DNA from: an uncultured Bacteroidales bacterium
GTDB taxonomy: Bacteria > Bacteroidota > Bacteroidia > Bacteroidales > UBA932
Direction: 5' to 3'
DNA: 64,000 nucleotides
Assembly (NCBI GenBank): GCA_946999645.1
Contig: CAMQDS010000008.1
Coordinates: 34,248 to 98,247 of the forward strand
Shown here in pieces: positions 45,247-55,323 of the stretch. The first letter of the stretch is position 1, and every line of letters starts with the position of its first letter. A program made the translations under genes and the position numbers. The notes under the pieces are model-generated. The model made no database searches. It saw only the letters and a list, made by a program, of their open reading frames with translations, and had not been told where the DNA came from.

Positions 45247-45696
45247 ATGGAAGTAGGACAAAGACTGCCTGAAATCCTTGGAAAGGATCAAAATGGCAAT
45301 GAATTGAAACTAAGCGATTTCAAAGGTAAAAAATTAGTACTCTATATTTATCCAAAAGATAATACCCCAGGATGTACAAATGAAGCCTGCAATATAAGGG
45401 ATAATTATAAATCATTTATTGATAAAGGTTATGCAGTTGTTGGTGTAAGTATACAAAATGCAGAATCACATAAAAAATTTATCGAAAAATATCAGTTACC
45501 TTTCCCTCTTATAGCAGATACAGATAAAAAACTTGTTAGTGAATTGGGTGTATATGGAGAAAAAACGATGTGCGGTAGAGTTTCTATGGGGACTTTCCGA
45601 ACAACTTTTATTACCGACGAAAATGGAATTATAGAAAAGATTTTCAACCCAGGACAGATAAAGGTAAAAGAACATTCAAAACAAATTTTAGGATAA
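45247..45696 (+). CDS. bcp: thiol peroxidase Bcp (peroxiredoxin Q type)
   Basis: 149 aa cytosolic peroxiredoxin that reduces hydroperoxides using thioredoxin. The motif TPGCTNEACNIRD places the peroxidatic Cys at about 43 and the resolving Cys at about 48, the 1-Cys/atypical 2-Cys spacing of Bcp. Phe-Arg near FRTTFITDENG completes the active site. It is followed after 9 bp by the FKBP gene, so the two probably form an operon. Confidence 0.95.
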   Translation: MEVGQRLPEILGKDQNGNELKLSDFKGKKLVLYIYPKDNTPGCTNEACNIRDNYKSFIDKGYAVVGVSIQNAESHKKFIEKYQLPFPLIADTDKKLVSELGVYGEKTMCGRVSMGTFRTTFITDENGIIEKIFNPGQIKVKEHSKQILG

Positions 45697-45705
45697 TATA
45701 TCATT

Positions 45706-46311
45706 ATGGATAAAAATAGTTATGCATTGGGAATGAGTATCGCCCACAATATGATTCAATCTGGAGTAAAAGAAATATCTTTTGATGATTTCACGGCTGG
45801 TCTGAAAGCCACTCTTCAAGGACAAGAGCCAGCAATTTCTTATGAAGAAGCAGCCAGGTTGCTCGATAAGTATTTCTCACAATTAGAAGAAGCACAGGCT
45901 GCAGAGCAGGCAGAGATAGGAGAGGCAATGAAGAAAGAGGGCGAGCAATTTCTTTCCGAAAATGCTAAAAAAGCAGGAGTTACGCTACTTGCAAGCGGAT
46001 TACAATATAAGGTAATAAAGCAAGGAACAGGAAAGAAACCAGGACGTACCTCAAAAGTAAAATGCCACTATGAAGGTACATTTACAGATGGAAAAATATT
46101 TGATAGCTCATATAAAAGAGGAGAGCCAGCAGTATTTGGAGTTAATCAAGTAATTGCAGGATGGACCGAAGCATTACAACTGATGAGTGAGGGAGCTGAA
46201 TGGGAACTTTACATACCATACAATCTTGCATACGGAGAAGCAGGAGCCAATGGTTCTATCCCTCCATTTGCAACCCTTATTTTCAAGGTTGAACTTTTAG
46301 AAGTTCTATAG
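45706..46311 (+). CDS. FKBP-type peptidyl-prolyl cis-trans isomerase
   Basis: 201 aa. N-terminal dimerisation helices of the FkpA/Mip type (about 1-85, YALGMSIAHNMIQSGVKEI...SYEEAARLLDKYF) precede the FKBP domain (about 95-201: VKCHYEGTFTDGKIFDSSYKRGEPAVF, VIAGWTEALQLMSEGAEWELYIPYNLAYGE). No signal peptide is visible, so this copy appears cytosolic, unlike many Mip-like proteins. The gene ends before a strong terminator. Confidence 0.92.
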   Translation: MDKNSYALGMSIAHNMIQSGVKEISFDDFTAGLKATLQGQEPAISYEEAARLLDKYFSQLEEAQAAEQAEIGEAMKKEGEQFLSENAKKAGVTLLASGLQYKVIKQGTGKKPGRTSKVKCHYEGTFTDGKIFDSSYKRGEPAVFGVNQVIAGWTEALQLMSEGAEWELYIPYNLAYGEAGANGSIPPFATLIFKVELLEVL

Positions 46312-46334
46312 CAGACCTCAAACTTACAATAAAA

Positions 46335-46366
46335 ATGGTCGGTCAGATTTAACATCTGCCGACCAT
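46335..46366. terminator. bidirectional terminator
   Basis: ATGGTCGGTCAGAT and ATCTGCCGACCAT pair with one mismatch or bulge around TTAAC; A-run on the left, TAAATTTTAT on the right. It serves the convergent FKBP and fba genes. Confidence 0.85.
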
Positions 46367-46387
46367 AAATTTTATATAGTCACTGAA

Positions 46388-47389
46388 TTATTCAGCCTTA
46401 CCGTCAGAACCAAGAACGTCTACTATCTTATGTTCGTACAGTTTTTTCATTTCATCACGTGCAGGTCCAAGATATTTACGAGGGTCAAACTCACCAGGTT
46501 TTTCAACGAAGACCTTACGAATTGCAGCAGTCATAGCAAGACGGGAATCAGAGTCGATATTAATCTTACATACTGCAGACTTAGCAGCCTCACGAAGTTG
46601 CTCTTCTGGAATACCAACAGCATCAGGAAGTTTTCCACCGTGAGAATTAATGATAGCCACATATTCCTGAGGAACTGATGAAGAACCATGGAGAACGATA
46701 GGAAATCCAGGAAGCTTCTTTTCAATCTCATGAAGAACATCGAAAGCAAGTGGTGGTGGTACAAGGATACCTGTCTTAGGGTCTCTTGTGCACTGTTCAG
46801 GAGTAAACTTATATGCTCCGTGTGAAGTACCAATAGAGATTGCAAGTGAATCGCAACCAGTCTTGGAAGTAAAGTCGATTACTTCTTCTGGACGTGTATA
46901 GTGAGATTCTTCTGAAGAAACTTCATCCTCAACACCTGCAAGAACACCAAGTTCTGCCTCAACAGTAACATCGTACTTATGAGCATATTCAACAACTTTC
47001 TTTGTAAGAGCAACGTTCTCATCGTAAGGAAGAGATGAACCATCAATCATTACAGAAGAGAAGCCCATATCAACACAACTCTTGCAGAGTTCAAAAGAAT
47101 CACCATGATCAAGGTGAAGTACTATCTGAGGATGTTCCCAACCAAGTTCCTTGGCATATTGAACAGCACCTTCTGCCATATAACGCAAAAGTGTCTGGTT
47201 AGCATAGTTACGTGCGCCCTTAGACACCTGAAGAATAACAGGAGATTTTTTCTCAGCAGCGGCCTGGATAATAGCCTGGAGCTGCTCCATATTATTGAAA
47301 TTAAAAGCAGGGATTGCATACCCACCTTTAACAGCCTTTGCGAACATCTCTCTGGTATTCACAAGACCCAATTCTTTATAAGAAACCAT
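46388..47389 (-). CDS. fbaA: class II fructose-bisphosphate aldolase
   Basis: 333 aa Zn-dependent aldolase of glycolysis/gluconeogenesis. Motifs: YAIPAFNFNNMEQLQAI at the N-terminus, the zinc His in LHLDHGDSFELC (about 91-102), VMIDGSSLPYDENV, VEAELGVLAGVEDEV, IGTSHGAYKF and VLHGSSSVPQEYV. The last two hold later ligands and the phosphate site. Single gene with an excellent promoter (47,483-47,513), consistent with high expression. Confidence 0.96.
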   Translation of the reverse strand: MVSYKELGLVNTREMFAKAVKGGYAIPAFNFNNMEQLQAIIQAAAEKKSPVILQVSKGARNYANQTLLRYMAEGAVQYAKELGWEHPQIVLHLDHGDSFELCKSCVDMGFSSVMIDGSSLPYDENVALTKKVVEYAHKYDVTVEAELGVLAGVEDEVSSEESHYTRPEEVIDFTSKTGCDSLAISIGTSHGAYKFTPEQCTRDPKTGILVPPPLAFDVLHEIEKKLPGFPIVLHGSSSVPQEYVAIINSHGGKLPDAVGIPEEQLREAAKSAVCKINIDSDSRLAMTAAIRKVFVEKPGEFDPRKYLGPARDEMKKLYEHKIVDVLGSDGKAE

Positions 47390-47482
47390 AATCTATTATA
47401 ATTATATAATTAGAAATTTATTATCTGTAAATAGTTCTGACGTCAAAAGGCTGCAATTATTTTGCCACATCAAAACATTGTG

Positions 47483-47513
47483 CAAATTTAAGCCAAAATG
47501 TCATATATCCAAA
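47483..47513 (-). promoter_or_regulatory. promoter of fba
   Basis: On the minus strand: TTTG, 19-bp spacer, TAAATTTG then CAC. The -33 element lies inside the last codons of the metallophosphoesterase gene. Confidence 0.8.
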
Positions 47514-48727
47514 TCGCGGACAATAGTTTCCGTCTTAAAAGACATATTGTTGTCATAATATTTTATTTTAACCTTAATTTCTTTGGGAAGTTTACTAATG
47601 GCGTCACCTTCAATAGTTCTGCTCCAAATGTGTGGAGATGGTTTTGCCCTTAAAGGAATAAAATCCTTAAAATTGCCATGTGTTCTTCGTATTAATTTGT
47701 TATGGAGCCTTTCTAACAGCACTTCAGGAGCAATTTCATTGGTTCTTTCTAACTTTATCCAGTTTCTTACTCCTGGCAGTTTTACAGTTACCAATCCGTC
47801 TACGGCTCCACCAAAGACATTAACAATAAGCCTGTTATGCTTTGTCAGCCATGCCGACACCCGCAATCTGTCAGGCTCTTCACAGACTTTATACTCTAAC
47901 GAATACTTGCCTCCACTATAAAATTCCACAATGTAATAACCTCGGGGAGAACCGCAATTCATAGTAGCCTTAGGTATTCCGTTTCCATTCTTTTGTCCAC
48001 GCCAAAAACTACCACAAGCAGCCCCAACCTTTATTTCCGGGATGCCCTGAAGAATATATGAACGTGCAGCATAGTGGGTATGAGCGCACATCAAAAGTAA
48101 TTTTGGATGTAGAACGAATAACGATGACAACGAATCTTTTTTAGCAAATTCAGAAAAAGGTATATGCGCAGACAAGACTGCAAGCATATCTGAAGGCGTT
48201 GCTCGCAAAACCGAATCCACGTATACCTTTTGCGACTTAGAAAGACCACCGTAGTATCCGAGGCGTCCATCTTCCACTATATCGTTAAGCAGGACAAATC
48301 GCACTCCCCCTGCAATAAACGTTGTGTCCAATGGACCAACAATCCTTGCAAAGGAAACGAAGTCCCGTGGTTTCACCTCATCCACAGTTCTATCAAAACT
48401 TATAACCTGCCCTTTCTTCTTGCCATAGAAATCACGATCATGATTACCAGGAACACTTAACCAAGGGCAACTCAAAGAATCAAGCGTCGCTTTTGTCGGT
48501 ACTAAAAGTGACACATCGTCATTCACCAAATCCCCCAATAAAATCACCAAATCCAAATCCTTTCTACTGCGAAGTTCAGAATATATCGTCTTGCGTGCAT
48601 ACCATAGTTCCCGGCTGTCATCGACCTGTGGATCTCCGACAAAAGCAACTCTGAAAGGACGGCTGTTTCCTATGTACCCTATAAAGCATAGGAAAAATGA
48701 AAAAACTATAGAACTTAAACGAGCCAC
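47501..48727 (-). CDS. exported calcineurin-like metallophosphoesterase
   Basis: 408 aa with a signal peptide. The N-terminal two thirds carry the dinuclear metal motifs: FVGDPQVD (about 30-37), ILLGDLVND (about 63-71), GNHDRD (about 92-97), LSAHIPF and MCAHTHY. The C-terminal part from about 255 (GSFWRGQKNGNGIPKATMNCGSPRGYYIVEF) matches the MetallophosC-type domain of Bacteroides enzymes. It hydrolyses phosphoesters in the periplasm or at the surface; the substrate is unknown. It begins 5 bp after the DUF5018-like lipoprotein and so is the last gene of the second SusCD operon. Confidence 0.88.
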   Translation of the reverse strand: MARLSSIVFSFFLCFIGYIGNSRPFRVAFVGDPQVDDSRELWYARKTIYSELRSRKDLDLVILLGDLVNDDVSLLVPTKATLDSLSCPWLSVPGNHDRDFYGKKKGQVISFDRTVDEVKPRDFVSFARIVGPLDTTFIAGGVRFVLLNDIVEDGRLGYYGGLSKSQKVYVDSVLRATPSDMLAVLSAHIPFSEFAKKDSLSSLFVLHPKLLLMCAHTHYAARSYILQGIPEIKVGAACGSFWRGQKNGNGIPKATMNCGSPRGYYIVEFYSGGKYSLEYKVCEEPDRLRVSAWLTKHNRLIVNVFGGAVDGLVTVKLPGVRNWIKLERTNEIAPEVLLERLHNKLIRRTHGNFKDFIPLRAKPSPHIWSRTIEGDAISKLPKEIKVKIKYYDNNMSFKTETIVRDLDI

Positions 48728-48732
48728 AATGT

Positions 48733-50211
48733 TTATTTATAGATATAGATTTTTTCTTCACCATTAGCATCTGTAAAAGCGATATAACCAGCTCCAGATG
48801 AGGCAAAATCAAAATTTAAGCCTGTAATTTTTTCTTTAACTACAGCAACAGGCTCTGACCAAGACTTAGATGTCTCTTCAAAATTTGAAACAAAAACAGT
48901 AGTATTTTTGTTATCATAATATGCTACATATGGAGTACCGTCAGGAGCAATGCTTAAAATAGCCATGTCATGTTTATCTCCATGTATATAAGGAAGTGGA
49001 GAACCTACATTTTCCCATTTATCAGTTGAATATTTTTCTACTCTGAAATGATAAACATCTTTCTGAGCAGCATCGTCTGCAGTGAGAAGATAAACAGTAC
49101 CATTATCAGTAGATTTTATACCCAATATGGCTATACCAGTCTGTGTAGCACCTGGTTGAAGGAAATTATTACGCAAAGAAGTCCATTTACCAGAATTATA
49201 TTGAAGTACCTCATGTCCATAATTCACTCCATTATTTTTGCTCCTATAAATAAAAGCGCTATAGACATAATTTCCAGAAGAACAGATAGCATTCGACCAT
49301 ACTCCTTGCTCTCCAGTAACAACTTTTTCAGTTTTCAGTTCTTTTCCATCATAAGAAGAAATCAAAAGACTGTTTCTTTTATACTTAGATTTTTTACTTT
49401 CATTAATATGATTTACAATGACTTCCTTATCAGATAGTACAGCAATATTTATTTTATTACTGTTGAAATCTGACGATTCATTTTTTATTGTACTCCAATT
49501 AGATCCATCATATTTTAGCATTGCCAAAGGCCATACCTTTGCTTGTGGTTGATACAATGAATAACATAAGTACATATTTCCTGATTTACTGAAAGCCATA
49601 TCAAATGCACTGCTTTTCACAGGTCCAGAAACCTCATTACCAATAGAAACAAACTGCTCATTTTTAAGTTTGAAAACAGAAAGTTTATCGGTTTTTTTAT
49701 CGTTAATCACCAGATATAGCAGATTGTCTTTAGGATTTATTTTCATCAAAGCAGATTTGACTGGGATCTTATTAAAAGAATTAAAAGGTTTCCATTCCCC
49801 TGCTGACTTTATTATTTTAACTGAATATAAAGCATTTGCTTTACCATCCTTGCTTGATACCAAATAGTCAATTGAAGATGAAAAATCATTGGCCGTTATT
49901 CCACTTTTTTGAGAAACACCATTAACTGTGACAGTGTTTTCATTTGCAACTTCAAAACTTGCTACAAGTTTGGTAAGTAAAACTGTCTTAGGAAGTCTTA
50001 CAGTAATATCATGTCCATTTATTTCACCTACTACATCAAAATCAATAATACCAGGATTGTTTTTAGATTCAAATTTAAATGAGGACATTACCGGCTCCTC
50101 GTTATTAACTTCATTTGCAGGAGCATCTTTTTTACAGCCTATCAACAACATAATCAAGCTGATAGAGATGATACTAATAATTTGTTTCATTAATTTTATT
50201 AATTTAATCAT
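48733..50211 (-). CDS. DUF5018-like surface lipoprotein with beta-propeller-like body
   Basis: 492 aa. After a lipobox (LMLLIGC) the N-terminal 45-140 region resembles the DUF5018-type Ig-like domain (ISFEVANENTVTVNGVSQKSG-type strands). Residues about 150-490 consist of repeated WxxxNxxS and AxSxxGxxYLCY-like blades suggesting a beta-propeller. The ATG at 50,211 overlaps the stop of the preceding gene (TAATG), but an internal Met at 50,190 gives a more regular signal peptide; either could be used. It is probably an accessory ligand-binding protein of the SusCD pair. Confidence 0.65.
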   Translation of the reverse strand: MIKLIKLMKQIISIISISLIMLLIGCKKDAPANEVNNEEPVMSSFKFESKNNPGIIDFDVVGEINGHDITVRLPKTVLLTKLVASFEVANENTVTVNGVSQKSGITANDFSSSIDYLVSSKDGKANALYSVKIIKSAGEWKPFNSFNKIPVKSALMKINPKDNLLYLVINDKKTDKLSVFKLKNEQFVSIGNEVSGPVKSSAFDMAFSKSGNMYLCYSLYQPQAKVWPLAMLKYDGSNWSTIKNESSDFNSNKINIAVLSDKEVIVNHINESKKSKYKRNSLLISSYDGKELKTEKVVTGEQGVWSNAICSSGNYVYSAFIYRSKNNGVNYGHEVLQYNSGKWTSLRNNFLQPGATQTGIAILGIKSTDNGTVYLLTADDAAQKDVYHFRVEKYSTDKWENVGSPLPYIHGDKHDMAILSIAPDGTPYVAYYDNKNTTVFVSNFEETSKSWSEPVAVVKEKITGLNFDFASSGAGYIAFTDANGEEKIYIYK

Positions 50212-50681
50212 TATAAGTTTTTCTTTATTATAGTAAGTCTCCGACCTATTGCATCAGGTCCAGGAAAACCAATATTTATTCCCTCCCCTGCTGAATTGAT
50301 TTCAATTATCATGGTGTTATTTTCGTCAGGACCAGCAAGTTTATGAGGCATCCAACGTATCCTTAAAGGCATTCTATATATCCCTGGCATAAAGACTGTT
50401 TTCTTCAAAGGAGAAAGAAGAATATAATCAAGACCTTCTTTCAGTCCGGTCCCTGCTTTCACACTATATTCTATATCAATGTTTTTATAGAATTTTTTTG
50501 AACTGAGGTAAAAATAATATGTACTTTCCATCTCAGTTAAAGAGTTTACAGTCTCTGAATAAGAACCAGAAACTGAGGATAAATATACAAAACCTTTATT
50601 ATATAAAGGCATTTCATTTTTAACACAGGAAATACTGCATAATATAAGTATGGATATATAAATCAGACGTTTCATAATCAA
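50211..50681 (-). CDS. small lipoprotein of a SusCD operon
   Basis: 156 aa, lipobox ILCSISC (Cys about 19). The mature part is a beta-sandwich-like domain reminiscent of DUF4843 or other small lipoproteins that follow susD genes (FVYLSSVSGSYSETV, IEYSVKAGTGLKEGLDYILLSP). The ATG overlaps the susD stop by 4 bp and its own stop overlaps the next ATG, so the genes are translationally chained. The exact family is not certain. Confidence 0.6.
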   Translation of the reverse strand: MIMKRLIYISILILCSISCVKNEMPLYNKGFVYLSSVSGSYSETVNSLTEMESTYYFYLSSKKFYKNIDIEYSVKAGTGLKEGLDYILLSPLKKTVFMPGIYRMPLRIRWMPHKLAGPDENNTMIIEINSAGEGINIGFPGPDAIGRRLTIIKKNL

Positions 50682-52114
50682 TTAGATGGGTTTTGCATTA
50701 TTTTCTTATTGGACTCCAACTCAAGTTGAGGAATAGGCAGGACAAAACGGTAATCAGGGAACTTAAGATTGCGTAATGCTGCATTTGTCTTATAATCTCT
50801 GTTAACCATTTCATGCCTTCTGGCAATATCAAAAAGCCTATGACCCTCAAAGCATAATTCTTTCATACGTTCTTCCATAATCAGGGCATCTAATTCCTCC
50901 TTTGTAGAATATTCAATAGTTACTGATGATGGTTCTACTCCTAACGCTCTTGCTTCTAAGGCTCTTATAGCATTTTCTGCTTTTTTCTCATCTCCAAGAT
51001 GCAAAGAAGCCTCAGCAAAAATAAGATACATTTCAGAGACCCTAAATATGAACGGATCATAATGACGCTGTCTAATATCAGCTACGGAATCAGTACAGTA
51101 AAACTTCATACATACATCCTCATAATCAACCACTTTCTTTAATTCAGGGTCATAAGCCCTATGTGAAAGCAGAGTTCTACGTACATCCCTTCTATCCTTA
51201 AACAAAGCCTTCAACTTTGCAGAGGGAGTAGCCATAGGAGAATGATAATCATATAGTTTCTCTTGATACCTGCTATGTTCATACCCATTCAATCTAAAAA
51301 TTGACTCTCCTCCTCTTGTGGCAGTAGAAACGAACATTTTTCTATAATCTTTATGACTTGTAAGAGAAAACTCCGACATCAGGACAGAAGAATATCCAAC
51401 AGCGCCCCGATAATCATTCATATATAATAATACCCTTGCCATCAATGCTTTACAAGAAGAGGGGGAAGCCAGATATTCATTAAACTTGTATTGAGGTGAA
51501 AATAAAGACAAGGCTTTATTTATATCTGCAATAATTTGAGCATAGACTTCTTTAACAGAATTTCTTTTCATTTTATCAGTAACAACAGGTATTCCTGTCA
51601 TTATTGGGATACCAATGTGAGATGCGTCAGGTGTATAAGTATATGTTTGAGAATACGTTTGACAAAGACAAAAATGTGCCAATGCCCGAATAAAATATGC
51701 CTGTGCAAGAATATCATTTATAGAATTATCATTAGTCCCATCTTTTAAGGCAGGAGCATATTGAATCAGATGATTTATATTCAAGATAACACTGTAACTT
51801 TGTTTCCATATATTTCCAACAGCAGTAGTTTCTTCTGTGGATACAGATGTGAAATTGTATTTCGTTTCCCATTGCGAAGCCTCGCTTGACAAATAGAGCA
51901 AATCACCTGCCACTTCTGGGTAGGCAAGCATAGATTTGTCATACAATTCATACAACAGGCTATAAGACCCATTAAGAGACGCCTGCAAAGCAGAAAACTC
52001 AGAAAAAAAATTGGCAATGTCACTTTTACCTACCCTATCAACCTCTAAAAAATGACATCCGGATATACCGGTCATACAAAATAGTACTGTTACGATTATT
52101 TTTAATTGTTTCAT
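50678..52114 (-). CDS. SusD/RagB-family lipoprotein
   Basis: 478 aa, lipobox MTGISGC (Cys about 20). Tetratricopeptide-like helices early (AYFIRALAHFCLCQTYSQTYTYTPDASHIGIPI), then FIFRVSEMYLIFAEASLHLGDEKKAENAIRALEARA and a C-terminal MEERMKELCFEGHRLFDIARRHEM. These are hallmark SusD segments. It partners the SusC 2 bp upstream. It differs in subclass from the SusD at 15.6 kb, so the two systems are not a recent duplication. Confidence 0.9.
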   Translation of the reverse strand: MKQLKIIVTVLFCMTGISGCHFLEVDRVGKSDIANFFSEFSALQASLNGSYSLLYELYDKSMLAYPEVAGDLLYLSSEASQWETKYNFTSVSTEETTAVGNIWKQSYSVILNINHLIQYAPALKDGTNDNSINDILAQAYFIRALAHFCLCQTYSQTYTYTPDASHIGIPIMTGIPVVTDKMKRNSVKEVYAQIIADINKALSLFSPQYKFNEYLASPSSCKALMARVLLYMNDYRGAVGYSSVLMSEFSLTSHKDYRKMFVSTATRGGESIFRLNGYEHSRYQEKLYDYHSPMATPSAKLKALFKDRRDVRRTLLSHRAYDPELKKVVDYEDVCMKFYCTDSVADIRQRHYDPFIFRVSEMYLIFAEASLHLGDEKKAENAIRALEARALGVEPSSVTIEYSTKEELDALIMEERMKELCFEGHRLFDIARRHEMVNRDYKTNAALRNLKFPDYRFVLPIPQLELESNKKIMQNPSN

Positions 52115-52116
52115 TT

Positions 52117-55100
52117 CTAAAATGCTAAATTAAGACTAAACGTAAATGTTCTCGTAACAGGATAGCCGTTCATCACTGTCTTATATGAATTCATCCCGAA
52201 TTTTTCATCGGGCGTAAAAAGATATAAATTATCACATATAAGTGATATACTACCTGATTTCACATGTATTCGAGAAGTAATACTTTCAGGAAGATTATAT
52301 GAAAGAGTAAGATTTGTCAAATTAAAATTGGTTTTATTGTATAGATACCTTGTAGATAACCGTCCCGAATTTGTAGATTTTTGAGAAACCTTAGGATAAC
52401 GTGCAAGATCACCTGGCTTTTTCCACCTACCATAATAGATTTCAACTGCTTGATTTCCACTGGTTATATCATAACCGTCTTTCATGTAGTTAGAGGCATA
52501 GGAAGCAAGAGCATAACCCCCTAATACATAATTAATCTGAAACGAAAGAGAAAAATTTTTCCATCTGAAATCATTTATAAGCCCTCCATACCCAAAAGGA
52601 GTTGAACATCTATCTGGTACTCTGTCATTTAGAGAATAAGTTTTTGTAACATTTCCAACCTTATCATACCACATAGGCATACCATCCGCAGGATCTACAC
52701 CTGCCCATCTTACAAGATAGTATGTATTTGAGTCATGACCTTCCATCCATATTGATGAGCCGAAACTTGTAGGAATACCCTCATATAAATTCAGTATCCT
52801 ATTCTTATTATGAGAAAAATTTAAAACTGTAGTCCACTCAAAATCAGATGTCTTAATATTATAAGATTTCAAACTAATTTCAATACCTTCATTTTTAATA
52901 CTTCCAACATTGGCATATATTCTGTCGTCAGAGATTGTTTTTGATACATATATCCGGCTCAAAAGATTTCTTGTTATATTATTGTAGTATTCTATTCCTA
53001 TGTCTATAAACCGTCCCAATCCTATATCCAGTCCAGTATTTATTGTCTGAGTAGTTTCCCAGGACAGGCCTGGATTTGGAAGACTTGCAAGTCTTGCCCC
53101 TATATTGCCCATATATGAATATGAGTCACTCATAGAATAAGAGCCGGCAGCTACAGAAGTATCAATCCTCGAATTACCTGAAGTTCCATAAGTAGCTTTT
53201 AATTTAAGCCTATTAATAAAATCGGAATGGAAAAAATTTTCCTTGTGTATATTCCAAGAAGAGCCTATAGACCAAAAACTGCCCCATTTGCTATACTTGC
53301 CAAATGCAGAATTGCCGTCCCTTCTGTAATTAAATGATATATAATATTTTGAATTATATGAATAGGTACCTCTTAGAAAATATGACATCGTCCTTGATAT
53401 TGATGAAAAGCCTTCTGCATTACGCCCATTACGCCCAGAATAAGAAATCTCCTTTATTTTGTCATTTATAAATCCAGAGCCTGAGGCTGCAGACGATTTA
53501 TAAGCAGCACTATGAAATTCAATTCCCAACATACATCCTACAGAATGTTTGTCAAAAGTACCTGCGTAATCAAGTCTGTTTGTATTTGTCCACGTTATAT
53601 AGGCGGCATTTTCTCTTTTTGCATACCCTATTCCGTTACCTTTATCATCCATTCCTTCCAATGTATGCCTTGAGCGATAGTTATCTCCAAGACTATGCTG
53701 ATATTCCGCACCGAACACTGACGAGGCTTTTAAGCCTTTTACAATTTGCCATTCTATATTAAAATTTCCTATGGTTTTAAGTATTGACTGTTTATTGTCA
53801 CTAAGTTCTCTATCAGGCAATTTATTGTCATAAAATCTCCTCATTACATTTCTTTTTTTCGTATCATTCCATACTTTATTGTATAGTCTGAACGTCTTTC
53901 CATCTTCCAGATATGGAGAGAAAATAGGTAGGGTAGAAATATAACTTTTACCAAGGGGAAAAATATTATTTTCATTGTAAGAAGCAGCAAGAGAAATACC
54001 TGCTTTTAAATTTTTAGTAAAATTATAATTTTGATTCATCCTAAGATAAAATCTCCCAGAATAATCTCCTCTTACAATATTTGAGTTTCTATAATAAGAA
54101 CACGATATATAATTCTTAGTTTTCTTACCTGCACTATTTGCAGACAGAGAAGCATAGGTGGTCGAACCCACACCTATGTATTTGTCCATCCAATTTGTAG
54201 ATGTTTGGCTATAATTATTGTAATCATTGTCTTGATAAGGAAAATCCGACAACTTATTTCCAGCATTTACCCAGGCTTCTTTTGCGACTTCCAAATATTG
54301 AGCAGCATTCATCATTTTGAACATAGTGCTTTTATCCGGAGCAGATACACCAAAATTCAATGTGGCATTAATTTTTAGTGGCTGATTGTCAGAATTTCCT
54401 CTTTTGGTAGTTATAAGGATAACCCCATTTGCTCCATTTGCTCCATATATAGTTGTCTGGTCTGCGTCTTTTAAAACAGTAATACTCTCAATATCATTAG
54501 GATCTATAAGAGATAGAGGAGATATTGAAACAGACATTCCAGGCATTGCATTATTTTTATCACCAGTATACGTTGGAACCCCATCAATAATCCATAGAGG
54601 CTCATTTGATGCAGCAAGGGAGGCTTCTCCCCTAACCCTCACATTAAAACGAGGTCTTGTACTTCCAGCATAATCGGCTTTATTCTCAACCAAAAGTCCA
54701 GGCACCAATCCATTAAGTATACCGTCTATACGAGTTTTAGGTTTATCTTTTAACATTTCAGAGTTGACTTGAAAAGCACTGCCTATCATATCTTCCCTTC
54801 TCTGACGTAGACCATAGGCTCCTATAACGACAGCCTCTGACAAGGTATTGTCATTTTCCATTAGGATATTTAATTCACCAGAAGAAAAGACATCCTTCAC
54901 TGCCGTAGTCATACCTATGTAACTAAAAGACAGTTTATAAGATGTTTTATTGCCAGGAAGTACAATTTCATAATGTCCTTTTTCATCGGTCATTACACCT
55001 GTATCTGTTCCTTTTATACTTACAAATACACCTATCAATTCTTCTCCGTCAATAGATTTGACAGTGCCGTATACCTTTCCAGAAATATAATCTTTCTCGT

Positions 55101-55197
55101 TTTTATAATTTTTAGATTTAGCTTCAACAGCAAAAATTAACGTGAATATAAATGCGATAAAGACAATTATAAGAGTTATTCTCTCTTCTATTTTCAT
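52117..55197 (-). CDS. SusC/RagA TonB-dependent transporter without STN domain
   Basis: About 1,026 aa from the Met at 55,197, where the signal peptide begins. Mature N-terminus: carboxypeptidase-like beta domain (SGKVYGTVKSIDGEELIGVFVSIKGTDTGVMTDEKGHYEI), plug (LGLRQRREDMIGSAFQVNSE; ANGVILITTKRG), barrel to TFSFSLNLAF. Lacking an STN domain, it should not signal to an anti-sigma factor, and no sigma gene is nearby. First gene of a five-gene operon transcribed from the promoter at 55,225-55,256. Confidence 0.92.
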   Translation of the reverse strand: MKIEERITLIIVFIAFIFTLIFAVEAKSKNYKNEKDYISGKVYGTVKSIDGEELIGVFVSIKGTDTGVMTDEKGHYEIVLPGNKTSYKLSFSYIGMTTAVKDVFSSGELNILMENDNTLSEAVVIGAYGLRQRREDMIGSAFQVNSEMLKDKPKTRIDGILNGLVPGLLVENKADYAGSTRPRFNVRVRGEASLAASNEPLWIIDGVPTYTGDKNNAMPGMSVSISPLSLIDPNDIESITVLKDADQTTIYGANGANGVILITTKRGNSDNQPLKINATLNFGVSAPDKSTMFKMMNAAQYLEVAKEAWVNAGNKLSDFPYQDNDYNNYSQTSTNWMDKYIGVGSTTYASLSANSAGKKTKNYISCSYYRNSNIVRGDYSGRFYLRMNQNYNFTKNLKAGISLAASYNENNIFPLGKSYISTLPIFSPYLEDGKTFRLYNKVWNDTKKRNVMRRFYDNKLPDRELSDNKQSILKTIGNFNIEWQIVKGLKASSVFGAEYQHSLGDNYRSRHTLEGMDDKGNGIGYAKRENAAYITWTNTNRLDYAGTFDKHSVGCMLGIEFHSAAYKSSAASGSGFINDKIKEISYSGRNGRNAEGFSSISRTMSYFLRGTYSYNSKYYISFNYRRDGNSAFGKYSKWGSFWSIGSSWNIHKENFFHSDFINRLKLKATYGTSGNSRIDTSVAAGSYSMSDSYSYMGNIGARLASLPNPGLSWETTQTINTGLDIGLGRFIDIGIEYYNNITRNLLSRIYVSKTISDDRIYANVGSIKNEGIEISLKSYNIKTSDFEWTTVLNFSHNKNRILNLYEGIPTSFGSSIWMEGHDSNTYYLVRWAGVDPADGMPMWYDKVGNVTKTYSLNDRVPDRCSTPFGYGGLINDFRWKNFSLSFQINYVLGGYALASYASNYMKDGYDITSGNQAVEIYYGRWKKPGDLARYPKVSQKSTNSGRLSTRYLYNKTNFNLTNLTLSYNLPESITSRIHVKSGSISLICDNLYLFTPDEKFGMNSYKTVMNGYPVTRTFTFSLNLAF

Positions 55198-55224
55198 AAA
55201 CACACTACCGTTAAATAATAGTGG

Positions 55225-55256
55225 CAAAAATAGTTAGAATTTTAAATCTATGCCAA
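55225..55256 (-). promoter_or_regulatory. promoter of the second SusCD operon
   Basis: On the minus strand: TTG, 21-bp spacer, TATTTTTG, about 28 bp before the susC start codon. Confidence 0.7.
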
Positions 55257-55323
55257 TGTTTTTCCCTCAGCCCGCAGAGATTGCGTAGGCTCAAGACATC
55301 TTCCTCTCTTTGAGATGAAGGAG

